Shown one piece after another: positions 31,095 to 41,187 of a stretch of DNA of 64,000 nt. The DNA lies in the NCBI GenBank assembly GCA_963971285.1, contig OZ020244.1, positions 11,532,001 to 11,596,000 on the forward strand. The letters run 5' to 3'. The notes beneath the pieces were generated by a model. That model did no database searches, was not told the origin of the DNA, and saw only the letters and a program-made list of their open reading frames with translations. This DNA comes from Astropecten irregularis. Lineage: Eukaryota > Echinodermata > Asteroidea > Paxillosida > Astropectinidae. Both the position numbers and the translations under genes were made by a program. Position 1 is the first letter of the stretch, and each line of letters begins with the position of its first letter.

Positions 31095-32563
31095 GGTGGA
31101 GGAAGATCAGTTGGTAGTGATCCATGTTCATTGTTAAGCAAGTCAGAGAAGTATCCCTTCCACTCAGCAAGTAGCTCCCTGTCACTAGATGGAGATGATC
31201 CATCTCGCTTCTTTACTTTAGTTCTTGATGTTCTTTTCTGACCTGAGATATCGTGAATGATTCTCCATGTGGTGTTATATTCCCCCTTTGCATCAGCTAC
31301 TTGCAGATTTTCCAGCTGTTTTTGAAGAACAGCAAGTTCATCAGCTCTGTATGACTCGCTCAGATTGGTATTTAGTCTTTTCCATGTTTCCTTGGAATGG
31401 CGGGTGTTGATAAGTAAGAATCTCTTCTTTGCATCATCCCTCTTCTGTTTCAGTTTAAGTGTTTTGTCGGAGACCCAGCTGGGCAATCCACAAGGATTAC
31501 GTTTGCCAACCACCTCGCCAGCTACTTCTTCTATGGCTTTCTCAAACAGCTCATATCTCTCCGATATTGGTGTTGAAGTGTTATCACACTGAAGGGACTG
31601 AAATCTGTTTGAAAGTTCGATCTGGAACTGTGTCTTGGTGTAAGCATCCTCTTGAAGCTTCTTCCAGTTAAACTTTGGTCTCCTACAAGGTTTCCCTTTG
31701 CTGGAGCGAAGACTGGTGATAAGTAGTATGCTGAGTATTCTGTGGTCAGAGTCTAGCTCTACAGAGTTGTAGGCTCTGCAATTTCTCAATGAGTTGACCC
31801 ACTTGCTGTTGATCAGAATGTGGTCGATCTGATGGGTGGAGCCTCTCGGGTGCATCCAGGTCCACTGACGCTTCCTAGGTTGTGGGAATCTTGTTTGTGC
31901 AGGTCGAAACTTGAATTCCTGACACAAGTTTACCAGACGTTCTCCATTGTCATTTGTTTTCTCATAAAAACAGTGAGGACCTATTACCATCGGGTGCGAT
32001 ATGTAACTGTCTGATCCAATTCTTGCATTGAAGTCACCAATGACTAGATGAATGTTATGCCGCTTCACCTTTTCAAGATGGTTGGCAAGGGTTTCATAGA
32101 AAGTATCCTTTTCTTCAGTAGTGGCTGATTCAGTTGGTGCATAGCTGACAGTAATGGTGAGTTGAGGATTTCCATGGAATGTTGCTGTTAAAGTTCTCTG
32201 GTTGACGACATTGACACTTTGAAGACATTTGTGGATATGTTTAGACATTGCAAGTCCGACACCACCCAGTCTCTTGTCAGTGGCTGAACTATAGATGAGA
32301 ACCCAGTTCTTATCATCTGACTATAGTTCATTTGTAGGGGATGATGTAATTAGGCGATGTTCTTGTATGCCTACAATGTCAAGACCTGCGTCATTGCAGC
32401 CCATGAACAACTGATGGGTTTTTCCCGTCTGATATAGGGTGCGCACATTATAAGTAGATACTTTAAACGGTTTACAGGCAGGCAGACGAGACATATCAGG
32501 GCCAACAGTTCGTGATGGTGTGCCGATTTCCCGCTGGTCCATCATAGAGTCTAAAATAGACAT
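31095..32563 (-). pseudogene. RTE-like LINE apurinic endonuclease-like domain
   Basis: The exonuclease-endonuclease-phosphatase fold is recognisable: VSTYNVRTLYQTGKTHQ (metal-binding Asn), GIQEHR (Glu), VIGDFNARIG (Asp, Asn), HQIDHILINSK and ELDSDHRIL (Ser-Asp-His). It nicks target DNA for priming. A TAG at 32321-32323 interrupts the same frame, roughly 80 codons into this stretch and just after the Glu block. Past the endonuclease, the linker towards the RT continues to 31095, where Gypsy B is inserted. The first ATG at about 32563 is preceded by about 100 bp of leader up to the target duplication. Confidence 0.85.
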
Positions 32564-32662
32564 CTCTCCAACTGCCTGAGATTTAGTACGTAGATACTTC
32601 TTTGTAGTTTTCGTAATCGAGAGGTTGCCAGACTTATTTTAGTCCGGGTCTGGCGAACTGTG

Positions 32663-32673
32663 CTCAATCAGCA
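32663..32673. repeat. LINE target-site duplication, right copy
   Basis: CTCAATCAGCA, matching 20860-20870 exactly. Confidence 0.85.
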
Positions 32674-33445
32674 CAGATATCAATAAATTGTCTACACCCA
32701 CATGAGCTAAACCTTCCAAAACCTGGGACATGACCACTGTACTGTCCTTATCTGCAGCACCTGCAATATGTACACCACTGACACTGACTTAAGATATAAA
32801 CTGGCATGGATTCACAAGTACAAGGTGACCACACATGTCACTAGCTAGTGCACCATCAACAACACAATTCACTTGCTTTACTGTGTTTGGGGCAATACTT
32901 TGCATGCACTGTGTCACTACATCACATTTAGTAGTTTGATCACCGCAATCATCCCCATCAATATCAACGGAAGTATCTAGTGACTTGGTCCATCTGAGTG
33001 CAAGACCCCAATTTGGGTCTGTATGGCTTGCTTTCATGCATTCTGGGTCACGTGCCACAAGTTTCAAAACATTGCATCCCAAAATGACTGGACATTTTTC
33101 TCTCCTATTCCTAGGATTACAGTCGTCTATGCGTGACACAACAAAGCTGGCCAGAAGTTTGTGACCAAGGATTTCTACTTCAGCTTGTAGATAGCCATCT
33201 ATGGGTATTTCAAGATTATTTGCACCTATTAATCTAAAAAATCCACCCACATCACCCAATTTTCCAACATTCCTGGCTAAGTGTTTATTATAAAAGTCCC
33301 AAGAAATTAGGGAAGTTTCTGCTCCTGTGTCACTGACACACTTAGCAGGGACCCCACAAATAATAATCTCAGCAGTGGGACTGCCTATCAGATTCACTAA
33401 ACAATCTGTCAGCCACCATGGTATGGGTGATGGACTTTTTGTCAC
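32674..33445 (-). pseudogene. Gypsy A aspartic protease region
   Basis: On the minus strand VSDTGAETSLISWDF holds the D-T-G catalytic triad. IPIDGYLQAEVEILGHKL and CPVILGCNVLKLV form the flap side and the I-L-G motif of retropepsins. The frame meets a TAA at 32789-32791 and continues in phase to the LINE junction. It is in the same frame as the preceding Gag segment, from which only a TAG at 33464-33466 separates it. The protease would have matured the Gag-Pol precursor. Confidence 0.82.
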
Positions 33446-33463
33446 CCCCCGACATACTGCCCT

Positions 33464-34581
33464 CTATGACGGAGGTGTCAGGTTTCCCGAAGCCTGAACT
33501 TCAGCCACTAAGCCTTGAGCACTAGGTTCTGTATCAGTCTTGGCATTGTCACTACATGCACCCTTCTTAAGATCATAATCGCGCTTGTAACAACTCTCAC
33601 TAACATGACTAACATTACAATAACTGCACTGTACCGGGTTCTTCCTTCTTTGAAAATTGTTCTGATGAGCAGGACTTGCATTTTGACTAGCAAACAATTC
33701 AGATAACTTCTGAATATTGGCATTCGTCTCGGTCTGTTGCTGAGCAATATGCTCCATTGTCGAATACAATTGCTTTTGACTCTCAATCAACCCACGAAGG
33801 AATTCCCCATCACTAGTACAGTGTGCAGTTTTACCAGGGGTTCTAGCAGATGTCACTTTATCCACTGATACCACATCCCCAGAGGAGGAAGGAAAAATTA
33901 CTTTACATGAGACAACAGTACCGTCATCTACATCTCTGAGAATGTGAAGCGCTCGCTCTCTAAACTGATAGGCCAGCAAAGTTTGCTCTTCATGGGAAAG
34001 TCTGCGCAGCTCACGTTTGGTTAAGAGATCTCTGGTACCCTTAATCATCTGTTCCTTTAGAGCGCGTTGCTTGAGTTGGCCCAAAGCTTGCCTCTCATCG
34101 TTATCTGTGGAAGCCATTTCCATAGTTCGTACAGCCGTATCAGTGCGCGACTAAATTCCTCAAACGTTTCGCCCTCAATTTGGCTACGCGCAAAGAATGC
34201 ACAGTTTTGGGTCTGCACTGCCTCTTTTGAGCCAAATCTCAACTTAAGGATGGTTATCAGTTTATCTAGACTGTCTTTCCCCCCTTGGGGGCAGCACCTA
34301 ATTTCCTCCTTAGCCTCGCCAGTAAGGTGGTCAATGGCCACGTTGAGTTTGTCGCAAGCGGATAAATCCAACTGGCGAGAATACGTGTCCAGATCCTCTA
34401 CCCACTTTTTAAGGGTCTGATCCGTGGATCTCCTTGGACGACCACCAAACTTGGCGAGCTTTATCGGAGTTGACCTTTGGAACCTTAAATTCTTGAAGGC
34501 CCCGGCTATATCAGCGAAAGCCTTCTGTGACTTCGCAAGCGATTTTGTAAGGGCCTCAGCCAAATCATCCTCAGAAGCCAT
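33464..34581 (-). pseudogene. Gypsy A Gag
   Basis: The ATG at 34579-34581 opens a frame with an N-terminal helical segment (EDDLAEALTKSLAKSQKAFA) and a capsid-like region (LKKWVEDLDTYSRQLDL; EEFSRALIRLYELW). Near 34125 the reading shifts by one base into a second frame (DERQALGQLKQRALKEQ) that runs to the TAG at 33464-33466. A zinc knuckle CSYCNVSHVSESC occurs near 33610; its spacing is C-x2-C-x3-H-x4-C, one residue shorter than the usual CCHC. The in-phase TAG between this frame and the protease resembles readthrough-type Gag/Pol junctions but may be a mutation. Confidence 0.8.
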
Positions 34582-35576
34582 AATTTGTATAAGACAACAT
34601 ACATCAATATACGATTACACAAAGCAGGCCTATACAATGGGGTGCCAAGGAACTACAACTTGTTGGGGACAAGGTCCCAAAATCAAGAATCAAGGCATAG
34701 TTAAACAATAATCAAGAAACGGCAAAAAGATGCTATGTACATATACAAAATTACAATAACAATGGTGTAACTACCGGTAGGCCTTCGATCTGTACTCGCA
34801 TCAGGGACTTGGCACAGGGTAGGCTCCAGGCTTGGGGTGTCTCGTACTGCTTGTAGTTGAAGTTGCGGTCTGGTTCTTTGTTTTGGAGTCGAGTCGCAAT
34901 CCTGTCTACAACGCCGCTTTGTGATGGTAGCTACGTGACCTGTAGCCCCTGGTTTAGTTGTAGTGTTGACTTCAACTGATTGGGATATTATTCCCAGGTC
35001 GAACTGACAAGCAGACTTCAAAAACAGCACACAAGGGAAGGGCAAACACCAACACAGCTTGATGTTGTGGTTCAATCAAGTCGATCACTTCACTCACTGG
35101 TTTTATTCCTCCCTCAACTCAACAGGAAAAACACCCTAAATAAAAATACAGAACTTGTACATAATATTACAGCCTACATGACCATAAAATATCACAATGA
35201 TGGATGCTGTATGCATGTGTGCTAATAGGAGCACATGTACACATGTACATTACTGATGCATACAATACACAAACAATATGCATGTACGTACATGTATATA
35301 CACGCTGTGCATGGCAACACATGTACATTTAACATGTGACATTAACCCGGGATTGCAGGTCAGATTTTAACCACAAAAATCATAGAAAATAAAGTAATTA
35401 TTGACTTAAATCAAGACTCACCCAGTCCCGGATACTGATTTATTAATTTAGTGAGCAGACCTTTCCTGCACAATGAGGATTGCTTTCGATAGAAATATTG
35501 ATGTATCGAGCAGCTAACAATGTAGAAGTTTCTATTATAGGCGAGCATCGGAAGAGGCGCCTGACAAGAGAGGGCG
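34582..35576. other. Probable Gypsy A leader and flanking non-coding DNA
   Basis: About 1 kb upstream of Gypsy A Gag in its transcription sense. A 5' LTR is expected here, but I could not match any part of it with sequence left of 14757. ACATGTAC-rich words cluster at 35230-35330. No gene seen. Confidence 0.4.
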
Positions 35577-36097
35577 CTATTGCGTCTGTCACAGGACTAA
35601 GGTACGAAGAATTCAGTTTTCTAAGTGAGTCTTTAAAACCTGGACACCAGCCTGTAAACGATAACGGAGGAGAGCTCTAAATTTTCCCTCATTCGCCAAC
35701 GGTTCTTTGTCAGAGTTGAGCATGCCAGAATCTCGTTGTCCTCTGAGTGCTAGCCCTTGTCTTCCACATAAGACTTTCGTGTCTATGATGGAGCGAACTC
35801 TTCTCCGATTCTCTTCCACTTGTTTTTTTTGGTGGCCGCTCTGTCCACTTGATATCGTATTGATTTCTCCTTCTGCTCAGCTGTACTCAAAAATCGAATA
35901 GCACTTGCCATACATGCCTTATGGTACTCCAGGTTTCATGTGCTGAGAAATTCTCAATAGCCTTGCTCAATTTGGTGGAGGGCTCCGCCACTATCTTTCG
36001 GGGTCGTTGACCTCCGACATTGGCTGGCGCGATCAAAACACATTGTTTGCAAAACGCACCATGTTTTGACGAGCTAAAAACAAGCCACGGCCAACGC
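35577..36097 (-). pseudogene. hAT-type transposase N-terminal relic (TTF zinc finger, DUF4371-like)
   Basis: On the minus strand, 36097 downward encodes WPWLVFSSSKHGAFCKQC (TTF-type finger) and then STKLSKAIENFSAHETW. After a shift near 35915 it continues with ACMASAIRFLSTAEQ. After a second shift it reads VEENRRRVRSIIDTKVLCGR, LALRGQRDSG and EGKFRALLRYR. This is the N-terminal half of hAT/ZMYM-like transposases. Two frameshifts make it a relic. The C-terminal hAT relic at 12019-12675 is on the same strand, but the central domain that would link them was not found. Confidence 0.72.
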
Positions 36098-36589
36098 TGA
36101 AGCCACCGATGTTGAAATTTCAGGTTTCACTTGCCGTCCACTCGAAAATGATAATCTTCTTCGGGCACCCAAGTATGGCGGAGGAGTCGAACTCGAGTAG
36201 CATTATCAAGCTGCTGGAAAGAAAGGGTAATTGTAAAAAATAAAAAATCGTAACATCGTAAGTAAAAAATGTAGAAAGATCCCTATACGTAGCAGCAGGA
36301 AATATGCTGCAACTGAAGCTACTCAAAGGGTCATTGTTCACTCGATCATTATTATTATTTTTTCATTATCAATATTATTATTAGGTTTCGCGATACCTAA
36401 AAACAAAGTTAGGTAGTGGCGCAATCGATGGTCATTTTTTATAAAGACATTAAGGATTGGTTTTGAGGTTTCTTAATGCACATAAACAATACTGTAGTTT
36501 TTTGTCATAGTTTTTTGCAGTGTTTTCGATGAAGCGTACCCATTTTTCACCGATGAATAAACCAAGGTCATTTGGTGGACTTTCAAAAC
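36098..36589. other. Non-coding stretch
   Basis: AT-rich sequence with a short TTATTATT run near 36350. No supported feature. Confidence 0.4.
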
Positions 36590-37229
36590 TGATGAGACGT
36601 AGGCGAAACAGGCGATGGAGATGGCGAAGCTTTCGGTGGGGTATCAGGTGACGGAGATGGCGGAGGCTGTGTTTGGGTCTCAGGCCACGGAGATGGCAGA
36701 GCTTGTGGTGGGGCCTCAGGTGACGGAGATGGCGGAGCAAGGTGGGGCCTCATGTGACGGAGATGGCGGAGCTTGTGGTGGGGCCTCAGGTGACGGAGAT
36801 GGCGGAGCAAGGTGGGGCCTCATGTGACGGAGATGGCGGAGCTTGTGGTGGGGCCTCAGGTGACGGAGATGGCGAAGGCTGCGTTTGGGTCTCGGGCCAT
36901 GGAGATGGCGGAGCTTGTGGTGGGGCCTCAGGCCACGGAGATGGCGGAGTTTGTGGTAGGGCCTCAGGTGACGGAGATGGCGGAGGCTGTGTTTTGGTCT
37001 CAGGCCACGGAGATGGCGGAGCTTGTGGTGGGGTCTCGGCCGACGGAGATGGCGGAGGCTGTGTTGGGGTCTTGGGCCACGGAGATGGCGGAGCTTGTGG
37101 TAGGGTCTCAGGCGGCGGAGCTTGTGGTGGGGTCTCAGGCCACTCAGATGGCGGAGGCTTTGTCGGCGTCAGAGTCGATGGAGATAGTGGTGAGAAGCCA
37201 CTTCGAGTCATTGACATTGATTTCGGTTC
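36590..37229 (-). repeat. Proline-rich coding minisatellite
   Basis: Tandem units of 36 and 34 bp around GGAGATGGCGGAGCTTGTGG on the plus strand. On the minus strand they encode a Pro-rich protein of the type PPQAPPSPWPET from 37217 to about 36786. Because the 34-bp units change the phase, the original ending (SPVSPTSHQF then stop) now lies in another frame at 36583-36810. An AG acceptor-like site precedes it near 37230, and in-phase splicing from the OTU-like exon at 37325 is possible. Plus-strand frames across the array are probably fortuitous. Confidence 0.65.
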
Positions 37230-37324
37230 TGTTGGTTAAGGAAAGAAATATTTATAGAATACTTCATATTTGTAATGTGTTTTAAAGTTCATTCTATACG
37301 TATTATATATAATTAACGCTTACC

Positions 37325-38173
37325 TCAACTCCAGTAATGAAGTTGGCCGAGATGACCCAAAAGGATTGGGTCTCTTTTATGTTCACTTGGAATCTTCTCG
37401 ATGAGATTTCCCCTTTCAGTCAAGGACAGACAACTGGTTACCACACATATGTCCCTGTGGAGCATTCTCGCCATTGCCTGGATAACAAGGTCAGCCCAAA
37501 TTCCATCCTTCTTCGTTTCAGACAAAAACCTTTAAGTAGCAAAAGGCTTAAGTGGGTCCTTTCATTCTGTTATAAAATGGATGAAAGAATAATCAGACTG
37601 CGTATAGTTGACAGCAGACAACGAAAGAGCGACGTAATTTTGCACTGAGTGTCAGGTATAGAATGTATGTGTTAATTTCCTAATTAAAAACTTTACGCTC
37701 TTGATAATCTCTCACGGATTCCTTTTTTGTTTAACTATAGTGCCAATTTCAGAAATCTAACATGCAAGCATTTTATCCTAAGGCTATAAGATTGCAATAT
37801 CCTATCACCCTCAAAATGTTTTAATATTGTTTTCCTGGTAAAAAGCTTTCAAAAAGAAAACAAACGGCCCGATTTGTGCATTTCGTGCTTTTCAAATATA
37901 GAGATATCCAGTCCCACTAACCACGTTAGCTAAGAAGGAAACAACGTCAGTTCTCCGGCTGGAAGCCGTTCTTTGCTTTTTCCCACATCACATCCTTAGT
38001 CGTTCCATCTGATCCAGTACACAGTAGTAAAAACAGTTTCCATCACCAAGCACATCTTGTCGGAGTACCATGCTGACGGCATCCATGTTTTGTAGCGAGC
38101 GGTCTTTGTAAGATTGGTAACTTGCATTTTTCCGGCTAGACTCCAAAGCAGAATCTCGCAGAGCACGTGCCAT
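37325..38173 (-). pseudogene. OTU cysteine protease-like gene, broken
   Basis: 38173-37988 encodes a lead-in and LGDGNCFYYCVLDQMERL, the catalytic Asp-Gly-Asn-Cys motif of OTU deubiquitinase-like proteases. From about 37640 to 37325 the same strand encodes the rest of the fold (SDYSFIHFITE; ETKKDGIWADLVIQAMARM) and ends with LGQLHYWS, containing the expected catalytic His. In-phase TGA and TAA codons lie at about 37565 and 37535, where the fold would have Trp and an aromatic residue. A TGA at 37325-37327 is followed one base later by a good splice donor, GTAAGC. It is probably a decayed host gene, or an OTU domain from a transposon. The ~340 bp between the two parts may be intron. Confidence 0.6.
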
Positions 38174-38681
38174 TCATACATCTCTAAAAAGGATGTGGTA
38201 CATGTATAGGCCCCACACAGAAGACCGGAATTATTATTTTTGGAAATTGTATACATATTGTAACATTCAACAAGTTCCATTAATCAAAATCAGGTAACTT
38301 TTAAAATCCCAAAATCAACTTTCACTATGCACCCGACCCTTGAAGTAACATTGAACTTGCCCAAGTGATTACAGTTTCAAAACACACATTCAGCTTCTGA
38401 ACATGGTCTTGGTCGTTTGCCACGGACTCCAGATAAAGTATGTTAACCATAGGAAAACAGTTGAGGTCGCTTCCGTGTTTTCTTTCGTGTTTGATGCTGT
38501 TTAAGGGAGCAAAAAAATACATTCTTAGTAAAACGAACAGGTAAACGGGAACCCGTTTATTTTAAGGTAAAACGAAATAGTAATCTGGAACAAAAAAAAA
38601 AAAGTTTAAGGTGTGCAGCCCACTTCCACCCCAACTCAGTGTGTGGACGAAGAGTATGAGCAGTCAGCTGGAACGATGTCA
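38174..38681. other. Non-coding stretch
   Basis: Sequence upstream of the OTU-like relic. Short frames on the minus strand (38325-38522) have no recognisable domain. A poly-A run is at 38591-38602. Confidence 0.35.
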
Positions 38682-38765
38682 TGCAAATTAGGCTTGCCCT
38701 TCACCGACGTGGATGAGCAATGCATACTCAGTGCTTGTGAGAGCACGTGAAAAAAATCACATACT

Positions 38766-38845
38766 GTCTCAGGTGGGATTCGAACCCACGACCTCCTGCT
38801 TACTAGTGCAGGTGCATTACCTGCTAGGCCATCGAGCTAGCTGGG
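38766..38845 (-). tRNA. tRNA-Thr(AGT)-like sequence, copy 1 (probable pseudo-tRNA)
   Basis: On the minus strand an A-box-like TAGCTCGATGGCCTAGCAGG, an anticodon stem CCTGC/GCAGG, and a perfect T arm (GTGGG TTCGAAT CCCAC) with B box GGTTCGAATCC are visible. The loop CTAGTAA reads as AGT (Thr), but the loop has an extra A, making eight bases, and the acceptor stem pairs poorly. It resembles metazoan tRNA-Thr-AGT closely in the anticodon and T arms. Confidence 0.5.
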
Positions 38846-39016
38846 GTCTGCAGGGTGAATCGAGTCCAATATCGCGTCGGGTACCGCAGTAAATCATGAA
38901 TATTAAATGATTTTGTTTTGGTCGGGGAATAGATAATATGCAAATTAGGCTTGCCATTCACCGACGTGAATGAGCACTGCATACTCAGTGAGAGCACGTG
39001 AAAAAATCACATGCTG

Positions 39017-39096
39017 GCTCAGGTCGGATTCGAACCCACGACCTCCTGCATACTAGTGCAGGTGCCTTACCTGCTAGGCCATCGAGCTATAGCTGG
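39017..39096 (-). tRNA. tRNA-Thr(AGT)-like sequence, copy 2 (probable pseudo-tRNA)
   Basis: Same structure as the copy at 38766-38845, with an anticodon-loop end TAT in place of TAA and one T-arm stem change (GGTCGGATT on the plus strand). Likely non-functional. Confidence 0.45.
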
Positions 39097-39273
39097 TGTC
39101 TGCAGGGTGAATCGAGTCCAATATCGCGGCGGGTACCACAGTAGATCATGAATATTAAATGATTTTTTTTTGGTCGGGAAATAGATAATATGCAAATTAG
39201 GCTTGCCCTTCACCGACGTGGATGAGCACTGCATACTCGGTGCTTGTGAGAGCACGTGAAAAAATCACATGGT

Positions 39274-39353
39274 GGCTCAGGTGGGATTCGAACCCACGAC
39301 ATCCTGCTTACTAGTGCAGGTGTCTTACCTGCTAGGCCATCGAGCTAGCTGGG
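39274..39353 (-). tRNA. tRNA-Thr(AGT)-like sequence, copy 3 (probable pseudo-tRNA)
   Basis: Third tandem copy. The T arm is perfect and the anticodon stem intact, with the same eight-base loop. It ends about 50 bp before the BEL-2 LTR. Confidence 0.48.
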
Positions 39354-39404
39354 GTCTGCAGGGTGAATCGAGTCCAATATCGCGGCGGGTACCGCAGTAA
39401 ATCA

Positions 39405-39668
39405 TGTGACTACTGCTGGTCTGTTGGGATAAAGTTGTTAGTCAAGTCGTTCTCTGTTTCTATTTTCCCGTAATTAACCTGAATCTGTTATCTGTTATAT
39501 GTGAAAAGCTGGCTGATTTTTGTTTTCCGTAGTCTGAATTTTATTATTTGCTTGCTTTTATGTTTGAACCTCTGTTTATTTATTAATATTTAACTGCTGC
39601 CTTTTTTCTTGATTACGGATTCTTTTGCAGAATTGAATAAACAAACATAATATACAGTTAACCATACA
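39405..39668 (+). repeat. 5' LTR of BEL-2
   Basis: Matches 42059-42347 from GACTACTGCTGGTCTG to TTAACC(A/T)TACA, but lacks AAGAGC near the start and an ~18-base segment in the middle. Divergence is clearly greater than for the BEL element at 428-7985. Confidence 0.8.
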
Positions 39669-39746
39669 TCCCGTCTCCGACTCCCCTCGCCATAATTCAA
39701 TTAACTTTGAATACGCCGTTTTTAGTGATAACCAACTGTGATCATC

Positions 39747-41187
39747 ATGGAGGGGAAGGATCTGTCTGTATTGAGACGTCAACGAGCTGTCCGTAAAGGA
39801 AAACTGACCATAGCGCTGACCGAACTGGGTAACGAGTTAACAGAAGAAGATGTCGTGCCAGAGCAGATCCGTCAGTTTCTTGACAAGGCCACGATAAGAC
39901 CGTGAAGAAGGATGCTTTGGCGACGTGATGAAGAGTTTCAACCAAGTGACACGTCGGGCAAGAAAGACATTAAGTGGAGTGTATGAACCCGATAAATCTT
40001 GTAAATGCTGTGGTGGAAACTCCCATCAAGTCTGAGAATGTCAATGTGACCAATGTTCCGTTAAATGAAGGTAATGTTGCTTATTGTGATGTACATGTTA
40101 ATAATAATAATCTGACAACTGTAACCAGTGTTTTACCGAATGTAGATAACGCTGCTGATACTGATGGTCCCATTGGTAACTTTGAATCTAATTCTAGAGA
40201 AAATGTTGAGGTAACGTGTGCTAACCATGATGATGTGAGGTCCGTTTCAGGATTCTCTGCTGCCACACAGGAAAGTTCTCTGATTAGTATGGTCCAGGCT
40301 ACGGCCCTACCCAAGGCACAGGTTAAGAAATTTGATGGAGATCCTTTGTTTTATCATTCATTTATTGCTTCCTTTGATAACAGTGTATCTTGTATTCATG
40401 ATAAGTGTAAAGCTAAATGTGCTAAGGTCTCTGTGTAGCGGTGGTGTATTAGAAGCCATAGAGTATTGTGTATTGAAACCACCAACCGAGGGACTACAAG
40501 CTGCCCTCGCAACCCTGAAGCAGAGGTTTGGAAACAGTTCTGTAATTGTACAGAGCTGGATTCGAAGAATTACAAACCGTCCTAGAGTGGAACCAGCCAA
40601 GCTTGAAGCTTATGCAGATGACCTGACTAACTGCTACCAGGCCTTAGACGATCTCGGCTTTTTACATGAATTGAACAATCAGGCAAGCTTGAAGTTGATC
40701 ATTGAGAAGGTACCCATATTTCTCCAGCAAAGATGGACCAGAGAGGTGTTCACGCTCGGAGAGAAGAGCCAGGTACCAAGCTTGAGCCACGTCGTGAAGT
40801 TCGTGAGAGCATCTCCCTGCGAGATGAATGACCCTATGTATGGTACTGACATGGTGAGCCAACCAAGAATACAAATGCAACCGGCAGCCATCGTATACTG
40901 CAAACAGATGCACTGATGTGACGACGAAGTGGAACAAATGCTGGTCTTGCAACACCGACGAGCATTGGCCTGATCAGTGCCATACAATCTTGCAGCTTTC
41001 ACCGGAAGAGCGTATGAAGAAGGCAAAGGAGCAGAATGTCTGCTTTTCTTTTCTGAAGCAAGCTGGAAAAGGCCACTACATAAATACATGCCAGCGTAAG
41101 AGAAGATGCAGCCACTGTGACTCCTTCCATCACCCGCTCTTACACTTTGAGGCCAGTGACGAAAATAGTTGTTTTGTGCCCAGCTGA
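39747..41187 (+). pseudogene. BEL-2 Gag fragments
   Basis: Four pieces. 39747-39905 (52 codons, LRRQRAVRKGKLTIALTELG) is the helical Gag start. 39974-40438 is an Asn/Val-rich linker ending in LPKAQVKKFDGDPLFYHSF, the start of the DUF1759 Gag core. After a one-base shift, 40332-40916 continues that core (LKQRFGNSSVIVQSWI; ALDDLGFLHELNNQASLK). 40918-41187 holds the zinc fingers (CWSCNTDEHWPDQC; CSHCDSFHHPLLHF). Stops and shifts separate the pieces, so no full Gag is made. Confidence 0.75.

Larger units (their letters stand above)
20871..32662 (-). mobile_element. RTE-like LINE inserted in Gypsy A (itself split by Gypsy B)
   Basis: The 11-bp duplication CTCAATCAGCA flanks the element (20860-20870, 32663-32673). 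On the minus strand a short 5' leader (32662-32564), an endonuclease (32563-31095) and an RT (22449-20883) form one ORF, divided by Gypsy B at 22450-31090. The 3' end is a (TGA)n tail at 20871-20885 in which the stop codon lies. The very short 3' region and repeat tail fit RTE-type elements. An in-frame TAG at 32321-32323 disables the endonuclease. Confidence 0.85.
14757..34581 (-). mobile_element. Gypsy A: decayed Ty3/Gypsy element hosting nested insertions
   Basis: On the minus strand, Gag (34581-33464), protease (33445-32674), RT/RNase H (20859-19115), integrase (19155-18318) and the integrase C-terminus (15525-14757) appear in Gypsy order. They are separated by an RTE-like LINE (20871-32662) and a Harbinger-like element (15526-18317). 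Frameshifts, stops and small deletions occur throughout, so it is old. I could not find LTRs; its ends may lie beyond 14757 and 34581. Confidence 0.85.
38682..39404. repeat. Three tandem ~250-bp units, each carrying a tRNA-Thr-like sequence
   Basis: Units begin ATGCAAATTAGGCTTGCC near 38682, 38938 and 39188. Each contains the tRNA-like sequence on the minus strand, and the third ends where the BEL-2 LTR begins (39405). Unit-to-unit differences are few, for example CTTACTAG/CATACTAG. This is either a locally amplified tRNA pseudogene or a tRNA-derived SINE in tandem. Confidence 0.8.

Noticed and set aside
14260..35500. LTRs for Gypsy A
   Set aside because: I compared sequence left of 14757 with that right of 34581 by eye and found no convincing long match, so none is reported.
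12019..36097. One hAT gene split by the Gypsy A nest (N-terminal relic right, C-terminal relic left, same strand)
   Set aside because: The central catalytic part is missing on both sides and no target duplication ties the halves to the nest, so two independent relics are equally likely.
36615..37285. Plus-strand Gly/Asp and Met/Glu/Ala-rich ORFs across the 34/36-bp array
   Set aside because: The repeat is open on both strands. The minus-strand Pro-rich reading is preferred because of the splice-like site and in-phase link to the OTU-like exon.
37325..37327. TGA codons in the OTU-like and SGNH-like frames as selenocysteine
   Set aside because: No selenocysteine insertion element was recognised, and other stops in the OTU-like frame point to decay.
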